NCBI RefSeq assembly: GCF_002813635.1
Contig: NZ_CP016382.1
Location: forward strand, 1,585,001 to 1,649,000
Direction of reading: 5' to 3'
DNA length: 64,000 nucleotides
Source of the DNA: Spiribacter roseus
Lineage (GTDB): Bacteria > Pseudomonadota > Gammaproteobacteria > Nitrococcales > Nitrococcaceae
Shown here: positions 1 to 8,170 of the stretch, piece after piece
How positions within the stretch are numbered: the stretch's first letter is position 1
How the letters are laid out: the number at the start of each line of letters is the position of its first letter
The notes under the pieces: generated by a model
What the model saw: only the letters and a program-made list of their open reading frames with translations
What the model was told of the DNA's origin: nothing
The model's database searches: none
Translations under genes and position numbers: made by a program

Positions 1-887
1 ACCAGTTCATCGGCCAGCTGGACTTTCACGTCGCGCGGATTGGCACCCACCTCCACTTCGCGGCGCAGGCGCTCGATGTCCGCGAGCGGCCGAAAGCTCA
101 GCAGTTCGAAGTAGCGCCACATCAGCGTGTCCGAAATCGACATGAGCTTGCCGAACATCTCGTCCGCCGGCTCGCGGATCCCGATGAAGTTGCCGAGCGA
201 TTTCGACATCTTCTGCACCCCGTCCAGCCCCTCCAGCACCGGGGTGGTGATCAGCACCTGCGGCGGCTGACCGTACTCGCGCTGCAGATCCCGACCCACC
301 AGCAGATTGAATTTCTGGTCGGTGCCACCAAGCTCGACATCCGCGCGCAGCGCCACCGAGTCGTAACCCTGGATCAGCGGGTACATGAATTCATGGATGG
401 CGATGGACTGGTTGGCCTGATAGCGCTTGTGAAAGTCATCGCGCTCGAGCATGCGCGCGACGGTGTACCGGGCTGACAGCTCGATCATGTCGGTGGCGCT
501 CATCTCGCCCATCCAGGTGGAGTTGAACACGACCTCGGTCCGGTCGGGATCGAGGATGCGGAAGATCTGCTCGCGGTAAGTCTCGGCATTACGCACGACA
601 TCATCGCCGGTAAGCGGCTGGCGGGTGGCGCTGCGGCCGCTGGGATCGCCGATGCGTCCGGTGAAATCGCCGATCAGGAACACCACCTGATGCCCCAGGT
701 CCTGGAACTGACGGAGCTTATTGATGAGCACCGTATGCCCCAGATGAAGATCCGGCGCCGTGGGGTCGAAGCCGGCCTTGATGCGCAGCGGCCGGCCGCT
801 CGCCAGTCGCTCGCGCAGCTCGTCCTCGCGAATGATCTCATCGGCCCCTCGCCAGAGCGCCTCCAGTGCGGCGTCCACCTCGCCCAT
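1..887 (-). CDS. tyrS: tyrosyl-tRNA synthetase, C-terminus cut by window edge
   Basis: Charges tRNA-Tyr with tyrosine in the cytoplasm. The first 295 codons are present; the C-terminal RNA-binding part lies beyond base 1. The class I signatures are visible: HLGHT (the HIGH motif) near residue 47 and KMSKS near residue 229, the latter typical of the TyrZ-like bacterial clade rather than the KFGKT form of E. coli TyrS. GGTDQKFN, which binds tyrosine, is also intact. The start is the ATG at 887, preceded on the minus strand by a GGGAGA ribosome site. The gene is divergent from the peptidase at 977, an arrangement common in gammaproteobacteria. Confidence 0.95.
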   Translation of the reverse strand, partial: MGEVDAALEALWRGADEIIREDELRERLASGRPLRIKAGFDPTAPDLHLGHTVLINKLRQFQDLGHQVVFLIGDFTGRIGDPSGRSATRQPLTGDDVVRNAETYREQIFRILDPDRTEVVFNSTWMGEMSATDMIELSARYTVARMLERDDFHKRYQANQSIAIHEFMYPLIQGYDSVALRADVELGGTDQKFNLLVGRDLQREYGQPPQVLITTPVLEGLDGVQKMSKSLGNFIGIREPADEMFGKLMSISDTLMWRYFELLSFRPLADIERLRREVEVGANPRDVKVQLADEL

Positions 888-939
888 GCTGTTCTCCCGT
901 TGTCATTCCCAATGGCCGTGGCGCGCGATTCTATCCTAA

Positions 940-968
940 TTGACCCGGATTCGGGCCGGGGCTATTGT
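940..968 (+). promoter_or_regulatory. candidate promoter of the M23 peptidase gene
   Basis: TTGACC at 940-945 and TATTGT at 963-968 are separated by exactly 17 bases, giving 5/6 and 4/6 matches to sigma-70 boxes. Transcription would begin around 975, almost on the ATG at 977, so the transcript would have little or no leader. This is a pattern-based prediction only. Confidence 0.4.
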
Positions 969-976
969 TCCGGCTC

Positions 977-2344
977 ATGGACAGACGGCTGAAAACGGGA
1001 TTGCTGGTAACGGGCTCGGCGCTGATCGCCGCGGCCCTCATCGCCCCGTCCTCCAATCCCCCGGAACAGGCGCAGGCCTCGCGGGCGCTGGCGCTGCCCG
1101 ACGCGCCCGGCGTGCCGACGACGGCGGCGCCAACCCGCAGCACCGCCTCCCTGCCCGACGCCGATACGCTGATGGACCGGGTGGCCAATACCCGACCGGT
1201 GGCGAGTGCCGCGGATGAGTCGGCGGAGACACCCGTCGCCGAGTGGAGTGTCGAGACAGTGCGTAACGGCGATAACCTCGCCGCGCTGTTCAAGCGGGCC
1301 GGGCTCAGCGCCCGCGACGTCCATGACGTGGTCAACGCCGGCGATCCCGCCAGCCAACTGACCCGGCTGTTTCCCGGCGACGAGCTGTATCTGCAGGTCA
1401 GCGACAACGAGCGCCTGGTGGGCCTTCGTTATGCAATGAGCCCGACGCGGACCCTGCACATGACCCGGGATGCCACGGGTGACTGGCAACCCCGCGTTGA
1501 GACGGTCGAGCTCGAACGACGCACCGCGGAGGCGGAAGGCCGCATCGCCAGTTCGCTGTACAACGCCGGCATCGAAGCCGGGCTGAGCGATCGCCTGATC
1601 ATGCAGCTCGCCGGCATCTTTGGCTGGGACATCGACTTTGCCCTGGACCTGCGCCGCAATGACTCGTTCGCCGTGGTCTATGAAACCTTGTACCGCGATG
1701 GTCAGAAGGTGCGTAACGGCCAGATCCTGGCGGCTGAATTCGTCAATCGCGGCGAGCGCTTCCGCGCCCTGCGCTACGAGACGCCGGAAGGCGAGAGCAA
1801 CTACTACGCCCCGGACGGGCGCAGTATGCGCAAGGCCTTCCTGCGCACACCCACCGACTTCACGCGTGTGAGTTCGGAGTTCAACCCCGACCGCGTCCAC
1901 CCGGTCTATGGCACCAAGCGCCCGCATCGCGGCACCGATTACGCCGCTCCGCCCGGGACACCGATCAAGGCGGCCGGCGATGGCAAAGTCATCGAGCGCG
2001 GCCGCAAAGGGGGTTACGGCAATACCGTGGTGCTCAAGCACGGAACGCGCTACACCACGCTGTATGCGCATATGCGCCGCTTCGCCAATGGCCACTCGGT
2101 GGGCGATCGCGTCAAGCAGGGCGAGATCATCGGTTATGTCGGCAGCACCGGCCTGTCCACTGGCCCGCACCTGCACTACGAATTCCGCGTCGACGGGACG
2201 CACCGCAATCCCCGCACGGTGGATCTGCCCGAGGCCAAGCCCATCGCTGAGCGCTATCGCGACGACTTCGAGCGCCAAGCCGCCCCGCTGGTCGCCAAAC
2301 TCGACGGGCTGAGCCCCACCCGCGTCGCCCAAGCCGGCGACTGA
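977..2344 (+). CDS. mepM: murein endopeptidase, M23 family (MepM-like)
   Basis: A 455-residue envelope protein likely to cut peptidoglycan cross-links for wall growth. The N-terminus has one hydrophobic anchor or signal segment (about residues 8-23). A LysM/OapA-like region follows near residues 93-143 (VRNGDNLAALFKRAG). The C-terminal M23 LytM domain carries zinc ligands in HRGTDYAAPPGTP (about residue 316) and HLHYEF (about residue 398), so it looks catalytically intact. ATG 977 was preferred over an in-frame TTG at 965, because the TTG overlaps the likely -10 box. There is no obvious ribosome site upstream. anmK follows ten bases later, so wall turnover and recycling are probably co-expressed. 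Confidence 0.9.
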   Translation: MDRRLKTGLLVTGSALIAAALIAPSSNPPEQAQASRALALPDAPGVPTTAAPTRSTASLPDADTLMDRVANTRPVASAADESAETPVAEWSVETVRNGDNLAALFKRAGLSARDVHDVVNAGDPASQLTRLFPGDELYLQVSDNERLVGLRYAMSPTRTLHMTRDATGDWQPRVETVELERRTAEAEGRIASSLYNAGIEAGLSDRLIMQLAGIFGWDIDFALDLRRNDSFAVVYETLYRDGQKVRNGQILAAEFVNRGERFRALRYETPEGESNYYAPDGRSMRKAFLRTPTDFTRVSSEFNPDRVHPVYGTKRPHRGTDYAAPPGTPIKAAGDGKVIERGRKGGYGNTVVLKHGTRYTTLYAHMRRFANGHSVGDRVKQGEIIGYVGSTGLSTGPHLHYEFRVDGTHRNPRTVDLPEAKPIAERYRDDFERQAAPLVAKLDGLSPTRVAQAGD

Positions 2345-2354
2345 GCGCAACCCC

Positions 2355-3446
2355 ATGCGCATGATCGGCCTGATGTCCGGCACGAGTCTGGACGGTGTCG
2401 ATGCGGTGATGGCCGACTTTGATGCCAGCGGCCACCCCCGGCCGTGCGGACATGTCCACTCGCCTTACAGCGCTGAGCTGGCGACGGCCCTGCGCAACAT
2501 CAATGCCGACAGCCCGCTGGCCCATCTGCTGGCGCTCGACGCCCGGCTGGCCGGCGTCTATGCCGCCGCGGTGGAGTCTCTGCTCCATGCCACTGGCAGC
2601 ACCCGCCGCGAGGTCAGCGCCATCGCCCTGCACGGTCAGACCCTGTGGCATGCCCCCCTGGCCGATCCGCCCGTCACCTGTCAGGCCGGCGACCCCAGCC
2701 GGCTCGCCGAGGCGACCGGTCTGCCCGTGGTGGCGGACTTTCGCCAGCGCGACCTGGCGGCCGGCGGGGTCGGCGCCCCGTTAGCGCCGGTTTTTCATGC
2801 GGCCCTGTTGGGCGGGGAGCAGCGCCGCTGCGTGGTCAATGTCGGGGGCGTGGCGAACCTGTCGGTACTCGCGGCCGGCGGACGCGCCGAGGCGGGATTC
2901 GACACCGGTCCCGGCAATGCACTGATGGACGCCGGCGCGCGACGATACCTGGATTCGGCCTTTGATCGTGACGGCGCATGGGCCGCATCGGGCCAGGTGG
3001 ACTCAGCGTTTCTGGCCCGGCTGCTGGCCGATCCCTACTTCCAGCGCCCGCCGCCAAAGAGCCTCGACGTCAGCACCTTTGACCCGCACTGGCTGGACGC
3101 CCATGCCGGGCAGCCGGCCCAACCCGTCGACCGGCAGGCGACCCTGCTTGCACTGACCGCCGAGACCATCGCTGCCGCCGTCGAGCGCTGGGGTGGCGGG
3201 CCGCGGGATGTCGTCATCACCGGGGGCGGGGCGGCCAACACCGCCCTGTGCCGGGCGCTCGACCATCGGCTGGGCGGCGAGCGCCCCCTCAAGACCAGCG
3301 ATGAGCTGGGTATCCCCGCGCTTCAGGTCGAAGCGCTGGGCTTTGCCTGGCTGGGCCGCGCCACGCTGCTTGGCGAGCCGGTGGACCTGACGGCGATCAC
3401 CGGCGCGCGGCGACCCACTGTTCTGGGCGGGATCTATCCGGCCTGA
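2355..3446 (+). CDS. anmK: anhydro-N-acetylmuramic acid kinase
   Basis: Phosphorylates 1,6-anhydro-MurNAc, released from murein by lytic transglycosylases, to MurNAc-6-phosphate in the recycling pathway. The 363-residue length is normal. The N-terminal signature MSGTSLDGVDAV at residues 7-18 is diagnostic. HGQTLWH, the conserved NVGGVANL stretch and DTGPGNALMD of the ATPase fold are all present, as is ITGGGAANTAL near residue 288. It lies directly downstream of the M23 peptidase and converges on erpA with a six-base gap, so there is no room for a separate terminator. Confidence 0.97.
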   Translation: MRMIGLMSGTSLDGVDAVMADFDASGHPRPCGHVHSPYSAELATALRNINADSPLAHLLALDARLAGVYAAAVESLLHATGSTRREVSAIALHGQTLWHAPLADPPVTCQAGDPSRLAEATGLPVVADFRQRDLAAGGVGAPLAPVFHAALLGGEQRRCVVNVGGVANLSVLAAGGRAEAGFDTGPGNALMDAGARRYLDSAFDRDGAWAASGQVDSAFLARLLADPYFQRPPPKSLDVSTFDPHWLDAHAGQPAQPVDRQATLLALTAETIAAAVERWGGGPRDVVITGGGAANTALCRALDHRLGGERPLKTSDELGIPALQVEALGFAWLGRATLLGEPVDLTAITGARRPTVLGGIYPA

Positions 3447-3452
3447 GCGTCC

Positions 3453-3803
3453 TCAGACCCCAAAGGACGACCCGCAGCCGCAGGTGGTGCTGGCATTCGG
3501 ATTGCGGATCACGAACTGGGCGCCCTCGATGCCCTCGACATAATCGATCTCGGCGCCTTCCAGATAGGCGCTGCTCATGGGATCGACCAGCAGCTTCACG
3601 CCGCCGTTCTCGATCATCGCGTCACCGGCCTCTTCGGATTCATCGAACATGAACCCGTACTGAAAACCCGAGCAACCGCCACCCGTGATGTACACCCGGA
3701 GCTTGAGGTCGTCGTTCTGTTCCTCGTCGAGGAGCTGTCGCACCTTCGTCGCGGCGTTATCGGTAAACACCAGCAGTTCTTCCTGCTCCGCCACTTCACT
3801 CAT
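3453..3803 (-). CDS. erpA: iron-sulfur cluster insertion protein ErpA
   Basis: An A-type carrier that delivers Fe-S clusters to apo-enzymes, including isoprenoid-synthesis enzymes. The 116-residue protein has the three cluster cysteines of the family: one in [10 protein letters not shown] and the CGCG pair near the C-terminus ([11 protein letters not shown]). The acidic N-terminal extension ([17 protein letters not shown]) is ordinary for ErpA. It lies 67 bases downstream of argC on the same strand, a frequent gammaproteobacterial pairing, and may be co-transcribed with it. Confidence 0.96.
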   Translation of the reverse strand: MSEVAEQEELLVFTDNAATKVRQLLDEEQNDDLKLRVYITGGGCSGFQYGFMFDESEEAGDAMIENGGVKLLVDPMSSAYLEGAEIDYVEGIEGAQFVIRNPNASTTCGCGSSFGV

Positions 3804-3870
3804 GACCCTGACTCCTGTTGATCATCACGTCGATGATTCTCCTGCCTGTCCAATACCCCGTCAATCGTCA

Positions 3871-4905
3871 CTACGGCAGAACACTGATGCCCTGCAGTCC
3901 CAGTGTTTCGGGCAGCCCCAGCATCAGGTTCATGTTCTGGACGGCCTGCCCCGCGGCGCCCTTGACCAGGTTGTCCTCCACCGCCAGCACCAGCGCCATG
4001 TCGCCGCCCTCGGGCCGATGCACGGCGATGCGCACCATGTTGCTGCCCCGTACGCTGCGGGTCTCGGGGTGGCTGCCGGGCGGCAGCACGTCCACGAAAG
4101 GTTCGTCGGCAAAGCGCTGTTCATAGACGGCCTGCAGATCCACCGCCGGATCGCGCAGGCGGCCATAGAGGGTGGCGTGAATACCGCGGATCATCGGCAC
4201 CAGATGCGGGACGAAGGTCAGCCCCACCGGCTGCGCGGCGGCCCGCTCCAGCCCCTGGCGGATTTCCGGCAGATGGCGATGCCCCGAGGCGCCGTAGGCA
4301 TGAAAGTTTTCGCCGGCCTCGCACAGCAGGGTATGCGACTTGGGCACACGCCCTGCGCCGCTGGCGCCGGACTTGGCATCGGCGATAAGCGTGTCGGTGG
4401 CCACCAGCCCCCCCTCGAGCAGGGGCAGGAACCCCAGCTGCACGGCGGTGGGATAGCAGCCGGGGTTGGCCACAAGGCGCGCCTGGCGGATCGCCTCGCG
4501 ACCATACTCGGGCAGCCCGTAGACCGCTTCCGCGGCCAGCGCCGGGCAGGCGTGGTCCATGCCGTACCAGTGCGACCAGACGCCGAGGTCGCGGATCCGG
4601 AAATCGGCGCCCAGATCAATCACCCGAACCCCCTGCTCCACCAGCGCCGGGGCCATTTCCATGGCGGTGCCGTTGGGCGTGGCGAAGAACACCACGTCGC
4701 AACCCGCCAGCACCGCCGGATCGGGCGGGAAAAATGCCAGGTCGACATGCCCGCGCAGGTTCGGGTAGACGGCGCTCACCGGTTGACCGGCCTGGGCCCG
4801 CGAGGTGATCACCTCGAGCGATACCTGCGGATGCCCGGCCAGAAGGCGCAGCAGCTCGACCCCGGTATAGCCTGTTCCACCCACGATCGCGGCGCTAATG
4901 GTCAT
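3871..4905 (-). CDS. argC: N-acetyl-gamma-glutamyl-phosphate reductase
   Basis: The third step of arginine synthesis: NADPH-dependent reduction of N-acetylglutamyl-phosphate to the semialdehyde. The 344-residue product begins [20 protein letters not shown], with the nucleotide-binding glycine loop. The catalytic cysteine is in NPGCYPTAV. Two adjacent ATGs exist (4908 and 4905). The second was chosen because the GGGG ribosome site sits six bases before it and only three before the first. A longer upstream frame to 5001 would run into the divergent chloride-channel gene and lacks homology. The divergent intergenic region carries a perfect palindrome at 4927-4941. Confidence 0.95.
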   Translation of the reverse strand: MTISAAIVGGTGYTGVELLRLLAGHPQVSLEVITSRAQAGQPVSAVYPNLRGHVDLAFFPPDPAVLAGCDVVFFATPNGTAMEMAPALVEQGVRVIDLGADFRIRDLGVWSHWYGMDHACPALAAEAVYGLPEYGREAIRQARLVANPGCYPTAVQLGFLPLLEGGLVATDTLIADAKSGASGAGRVPKSHTLLCEAGENFHAYGASGHRHLPEIRQGLERAAAQPVGLTFVPHLVPMIRGIHATLYGRLRDPAVDLQAVYEQRFADEPFVDVLPPGSHPETRSVRGSNMVRIAVHRPEGGDMALVLAVEDNLVKGAAGQAVQNMNLMLGLPETLGLQGISVLP

Positions 4906-4914
4906 CATCGTCCC

Positions 4915-4943
4915 CTGAGCTGTTCCCATACAGTCTGTATGAT
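4915..4943 (+). promoter_or_regulatory. candidate ClC-gene promoter with a 15-bp perfect palindrome
   Basis: CTGAGC (4915-4920) and TATGAT (4938-4943) are spaced by 17 bases and face the chloride-channel gene at 4968. Overlapping the -10 box is the palindrome CATACAG-T-CTGTATG (4927-4941), with perfect 7-base arms, in the argC/ClC divergent region. It could be an operator for an unidentified dimeric regulator. It is not a LexA box (half-sites are inverted) and does not resemble an ArgR box. Confidence 0.35.
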
Positions 4944-4967
4944 GCCAGACACGCCCGCCGGGCGCCG

Positions 4968-6656
4968 ATGGTGAGCCATTCAGTGCAGACAATCCCGACA
5001 CAGCGCCAGAAATACCGCCTGTCCATCGGCCGTGCGCCGGTTGTCATGGCCGTTCTGGGGGTCATCACCGGGGCACTGACGGCGGCCGTGGTCATCGCCT
5101 TTCGACTGCTCTACGAATCCGCCCAGCACGGGCTGCTGCCCGGCGGCCAGCTTGGCGATTACGAGGGGCTGCCCGCCTGGCAGCGCCTGCTGCTGCCGAT
5201 TGCCGGCGCGACCGTGATCGGCCTTTACATGCGCCACATCGCCCACCGCGACCCGCGCACCGGCATCGGCTTTGTCATCGAGCGAACCGCCTACCACGAG
5301 GCCCTGCTGCCGCTGCGCAACGCCATTCACCAGTTCGTGACCGCCGCCCTTGCCATCGCCAGCGGCCATTCGGTGGGCCGCGAGGGGCCGAGCGTGCACC
5401 TGGGCGCCACCACCGGCAGCCAGATCGGACAACGCCTGGGCCTGCCGCATAACAGCCTGCGCACCCTGGTGGCCTGCGGCACGGCCGCCGCCATCGGCGC
5501 CTCGTTCAACACCCCGCTCGCCGGCGTCGCCTTCGCCATGGAGGTGGTGGTCATGGAGTACACCATCGCCGGGTTTCTGCCGGTGATCATTGCCGGGGTC
5601 ACCGCCACTGCGCTGGCCCACCTGGTGTTCGGCGCCGGGATCGTCTTCACCATCCCCGCACTGAGCATCCAGGGACTCCACGAGCTGCCGCTGGTCATGG
5701 GCCTCGGCCTGCTGCTCGGGGGACTGGCGGCCGCGTTCATCCGCACCCTGCGCCACAGCAGCCGCTGGCTCGGTCACTGGCCGGTCGTGCCACGGGCGCT
5801 GGTGGGCGGACTGATCGTCGGTCTCATCGGCCTCGCCTATCCGCAGGTGATGGGCATTGGCTATGACACCATCGCCGCGACATTCGCCGGCGAACTGGGC
5901 GTTGCCCTGCTGGTGGGGCTGGCCGGCGCCAAGTTGCTGGCCACCGCCGCCATCATCGGTCTTGGCGTGCCCGGCGGCCTGATCGGCCCCACCCTGGTGA
6001 TGGGCGCCGCCGCCGGTGGCGCGGTGGGTCTGCTGGCCGAGTCACTGATCCCGCTGCCGCTGGGCGGTCCCGCCCTGTACGCGCTGCTCGGTATGGGCGC
6101 GATGATGGGGGCGACACTGCGCGCCCCGCTGGCGGCCCTCACCGCCATGCTCGAGCTGACCGCCAATCCCGGCATCATCATGCCCGGCATGCTCGCCATC
6201 GCGGCGGCCACCCTCAGCGCCCGCGAGGTGTTCCGGACCGACTCGGTCTACCACCTCGAACTCGGCGAACGCGGCCTCGACCCCCGTCAGAATCCGCTGC
6301 TGCAGGCGGCCAGCCGGCTCGGCATCCTCCAGCTGGTCAACCCGCACTGTGAGCAACTGCCCGTGCTGGCCGACACCACCGAGTGGGTGTTGGCCGCCCC
6401 CGATGAAGGGGCCCTGCCCGACAGGGCCTGTCGCATTGATACACTGCGCGCCCACCAGCAGGCCGGCCAGCCCCCGTTCGCCGACGCCGTCGCGCTGCTG
6501 CCCATCGATGAAAAGGCCAGCCTGCGGGATGCCTTCGAGCGGCTGCGCGGGGCGGGTGATGCGGCACTGCTGGTTACCCGGCCGGCGAGCGGGGGTGCCC
6601 GCGAGTGGATCGGCATCGTCACCCGCCAGGCCATTCATGACGCCTATCTGGACTGA
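4968..6656 (+). CDS. ClC-family chloride channel or transporter
   Basis: A 562-residue multi-pass inner-membrane protein of the voltage-gated ClC family. The gating-glutamate motif [11 protein letters not shown] (GREGP) near residue 138 is intact, and [14 protein letters not shown] matches the next conserved helix. Three differences from E. coli ClcA stand out by hand alignment. The GSGIP filter reads RTGIG. GGIFAP reads GGLIGP. The intracellular proton glutamate (E203 in ClcA, IIEEM) aligns with valine in AMEVVVM. The last 100 residues after the membrane core resemble a degenerate CBS-type regulatory region. Moving chloride would suit a halophile. Whether it is a passive channel or an antiporter cannot be settled from sequence alone. 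Confidence 0.9.
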   Translation: MVSHSVQTIPTQRQKYRLSIGRAPVVMAVLGVITGALTAAVVIAFRLLYESAQHGLLPGGQLGDYEGLPAWQRLLLPIAGATVIGLYMRHIAHRDPRTGIGFVIERTAYHEALLPLRNAIHQFVTAALAIASGHSVGREGPSVHLGATTGSQIGQRLGLPHNSLRTLVACGTAAAIGASFNTPLAGVAFAMEVVVMEYTIAGFLPVIIAGVTATALAHLVFGAGIVFTIPALSIQGLHELPLVMGLGLLLGGLAAAFIRTLRHSSRWLGHWPVVPRALVGGLIVGLIGLAYPQVMGIGYDTIAATFAGELGVALLVGLAGAKLLATAAIIGLGVPGGLIGPTLVMGAAAGGAVGLLAESLIPLPLGGPALYALLGMGAMMGATLRAPLAALTAMLELTANPGIIMPGMLAIAAATLSAREVFRTDSVYHLELGERGLDPRQNPLLQAASRLGILQLVNPHCEQLPVLADTTEWVLAAPDEGALPDRACRIDTLRAHQQAGQPPFADAVALLPIDEKASLRDAFERLRGAGDAALLVTRPASGGAREWIGIVTRQAIHDAYLD

Positions 6657-6713
6657 TGTTCCGGGTCGGACAGTTGCTATACTGACGGTCATCAACCTGC
6701 AATGAGGTGTGCC

Positions 6714-7226
6714 GTGCGAAAAGAATGGTTAGTGGGTGTACTGGCCCTGGTCATCGTCGGCCTGGTGGGCTATGTCTGGTTTGCCCCGCCGACGCGCGAG
6801 CCGGCCCCCAATGTTCAACTCGAGCGCCTCGACGGCGCGCAGACCGCGCTGGCGGAGCACCGCGGCGAGGCGGTCATGCTGGTGTTCTGGGCCACCACCT
6901 GCCCGACCTGCATCCAGGAAATGCCCGAAGTGGTGGAGCTGCACCACGACCTGGGGGACGAGGGCCTGACCATCCTGGGCGTGGCGATGGACTACGATCC
7001 GCGCGATCAGGTGCGGGCGCTGGTCGAGCGCCGCGGCCTGCCCTATGACATCGTTCTGGATAACGGCGGCCGCATCGCCAATGCCTTCAACCAGGTCCGC
7101 GTGACGCCCACCACGGTACTCATCGACCCCGACGGGGGCGTGGTCTGGCAGCGCATTGGCCCGATCGACTTCGAGGGACTGCGCGAACAACTCGAGCCAA
7201 TGCTCGCGGAGCGACAGTCGGCATGA
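6714..7226 (+). CDS. membrane-anchored thioredoxin-like (TlpA/redoxin) protein
   Basis: A 170-residue thiol-disulfide protein tethered to the membrane by an N-terminal hydrophobic helix (about residues 5-23), with its thioredoxin fold probably in the periplasm. The redox motif is CPTC in WATTCPTCIQEMP, followed by the cis-proline VTPTTVLIDPDG. The start is the GTG at 6714: GAGG lies six bases upstream, whereas the in-frame ATG at 6702 lies on top of that site. A TATACT sequence at 6678-6683 may be the -10 box. It overlaps hemJ by ATGA, so the two are translationally coupled. A role in cytochrome maturation or envelope redox balance is possible but not shown. Confidence 0.85.
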   Translation: MRKEWLVGVLALVIVGLVGYVWFAPPTREPAPNVQLERLDGAQTALAEHRGEAVMLVFWATTCPTCIQEMPEVVELHHDLGDEGLTILGVAMDYDPRDQVRALVERRGLPYDIVLDNGGRIANAFNQVRVTPTTVLIDPDGGVVWQRIGPIDFEGLREQLEPMLAERQSA

Positions 7227-7651
7227 CCGCGTTGTGGATCAAGTCCTTTCACATCATTGCCGTGGTGACCTGGTTCGCGGCGCTGTTCTATCTGCCGCGG
7301 CTGTTCGTCTATCACGCCATGACCGAGGATGAACCCGGCCGCGAGCGCTTCCGTGTCATGGAGCGCAAGCTCTACCGTGGCATCATGAACCCCAGCGCGG
7401 TGGTGGCCGTGGGACTCGGCGTGGCACTGATCGTGGTCCAGCCGTTCTGGCTGGAACAGGGCTGGCTGCATGTCAAGATACTGCTGGTGGTGGGGCTGAT
7501 CGGCTATCATCTGTACTGCGGTCGACTGCTGCGGGCCTTTGCCGAGGATCGCAACACCCGCAGTCACCGCTGGTATCGTGTATTCAACGAATTGCCCGTG
7601 CTGGTGCTGATCGCCGTGGTCCTGCTGGTCGAGCTCAAGCCCTGGGCCTGA
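7223..7651 (+). CDS. hemJ: protoporphyrinogen IX oxidase, HemJ type
   Basis: A membrane enzyme that oxidises protoporphyrinogen IX to protoporphyrin IX, the penultimate heme step, in bacteria lacking HemG or HemY. The 142-residue protein has four predicted membrane helices and the family signature KSFHIIAVVTWFAALFYLPR with its conserved histidine, plus a conserved arginine/lysine-rich cytoplasmic stretch before LHVKILLVVGLIGYH. The ATG at 7223 overlaps the stop of the redoxin gene. An Irr-like, possibly heme- or iron-responsive regulator follows on the same strand. Confidence 0.9.
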   Translation: MTALWIKSFHIIAVVTWFAALFYLPRLFVYHAMTEDEPGRERFRVMERKLYRGIMNPSAVVAVGLGVALIVVQPFWLEQGWLHVKILLVVGLIGYHLYCGRLLRAFAEDRNTRSHRWYRVFNELPVLVLIAVVLLVELKPWA

Positions 7652-7723
7652 GCGCCAGCGCCTGATGGCTGTGGCGCGGCCGGCATTCCATGCTACCCTT
7701 ATAGAGTACTGATCAAGTCCACA

Positions 7724-8167
7724 ATGGTGTCTGTAATGACGTCTGCGCTGTTCTCCCGCCAACATGATGATTACGTGCGCGACCTGCTGCAGGGCGCCGG
7801 CCTGCGGGCGACCCGTCAGCGCATGGGGCTGGCCGGGCTCATTTTCGGTCAGGGCGAGCGCCACATCACCGCCGAAGAGCTGTATGCCGAGGCCATTGAG
7901 GCCGGCATGCGGCTCTCCCAGACGACGGTGTACAACACCCTGCACCAGTTCACCGAAGCCGGGCTGCTGCGCGAGATCCTCGCCGACCCGCGCCGCATCT
8001 ACTTTGACACCAAGGTCGACCCGCACCACCACTTCCTCGACGAGGAAACCGGTGAGATGGAAGACATCCCCCACAACCGCGTGGCGGTGGATGGCCTGCC
8101 GACGCCGCCCCCTGGCAAGACCATCGAGGGCGTCGACGTCATCGTGCGGGTGCGTCGCCCGGGCTGA
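7724..8167 (+). CDS. irr: Irr-like Fur-family transcriptional regulator
   Basis: A 147-residue DNA-binding repressor of the Fur superfamily that most resembles Irr, the iron/heme response regulator of rhizobia. The winged-helix region has RATRQRMGLAGLIF and TVYNTLHQFTEAGLLREI. YFDTKVDPHHHFLDEETGE carries the HHH cluster used by Irr for metal or heme binding. No cysteine is present, so it lacks both the Fur zinc CxxC pairs and a Cys-Pro heme motif. Starts at 7724 or 7736 are both possible. It follows hemJ by 72 bases, which contain a weak GCGCCA/TGGCGC dyad. Control of heme synthesis is the natural inference. Confidence 0.82.
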   Translation: MVSVMTSALFSRQHDDYVRDLLQGAGLRATRQRMGLAGLIFGQGERHITAEELYAEAIEAGMRLSQTTVYNTLHQFTEAGLLREILADPRRIYFDTKVDPHHHFLDEETGEMEDIPHNRVAVDGLPTPPPGKTIEGVDVIVRVRRPG

Positions 8168-8170
8168 CGG

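Noticed and set aside
965-976. TTG start for the M23 peptidase at 965
   Set aside because: It sits inside the likely -10 box and has no ribosome site; ATG 977 gives a normal signal-anchor start.
4927-4941. LexA or ArgR site at the argC/ClC palindrome
   Set aside because: LexA half-sites run CTGT...ACAG, the reverse of this one, and the ArgR consensus is not matched.
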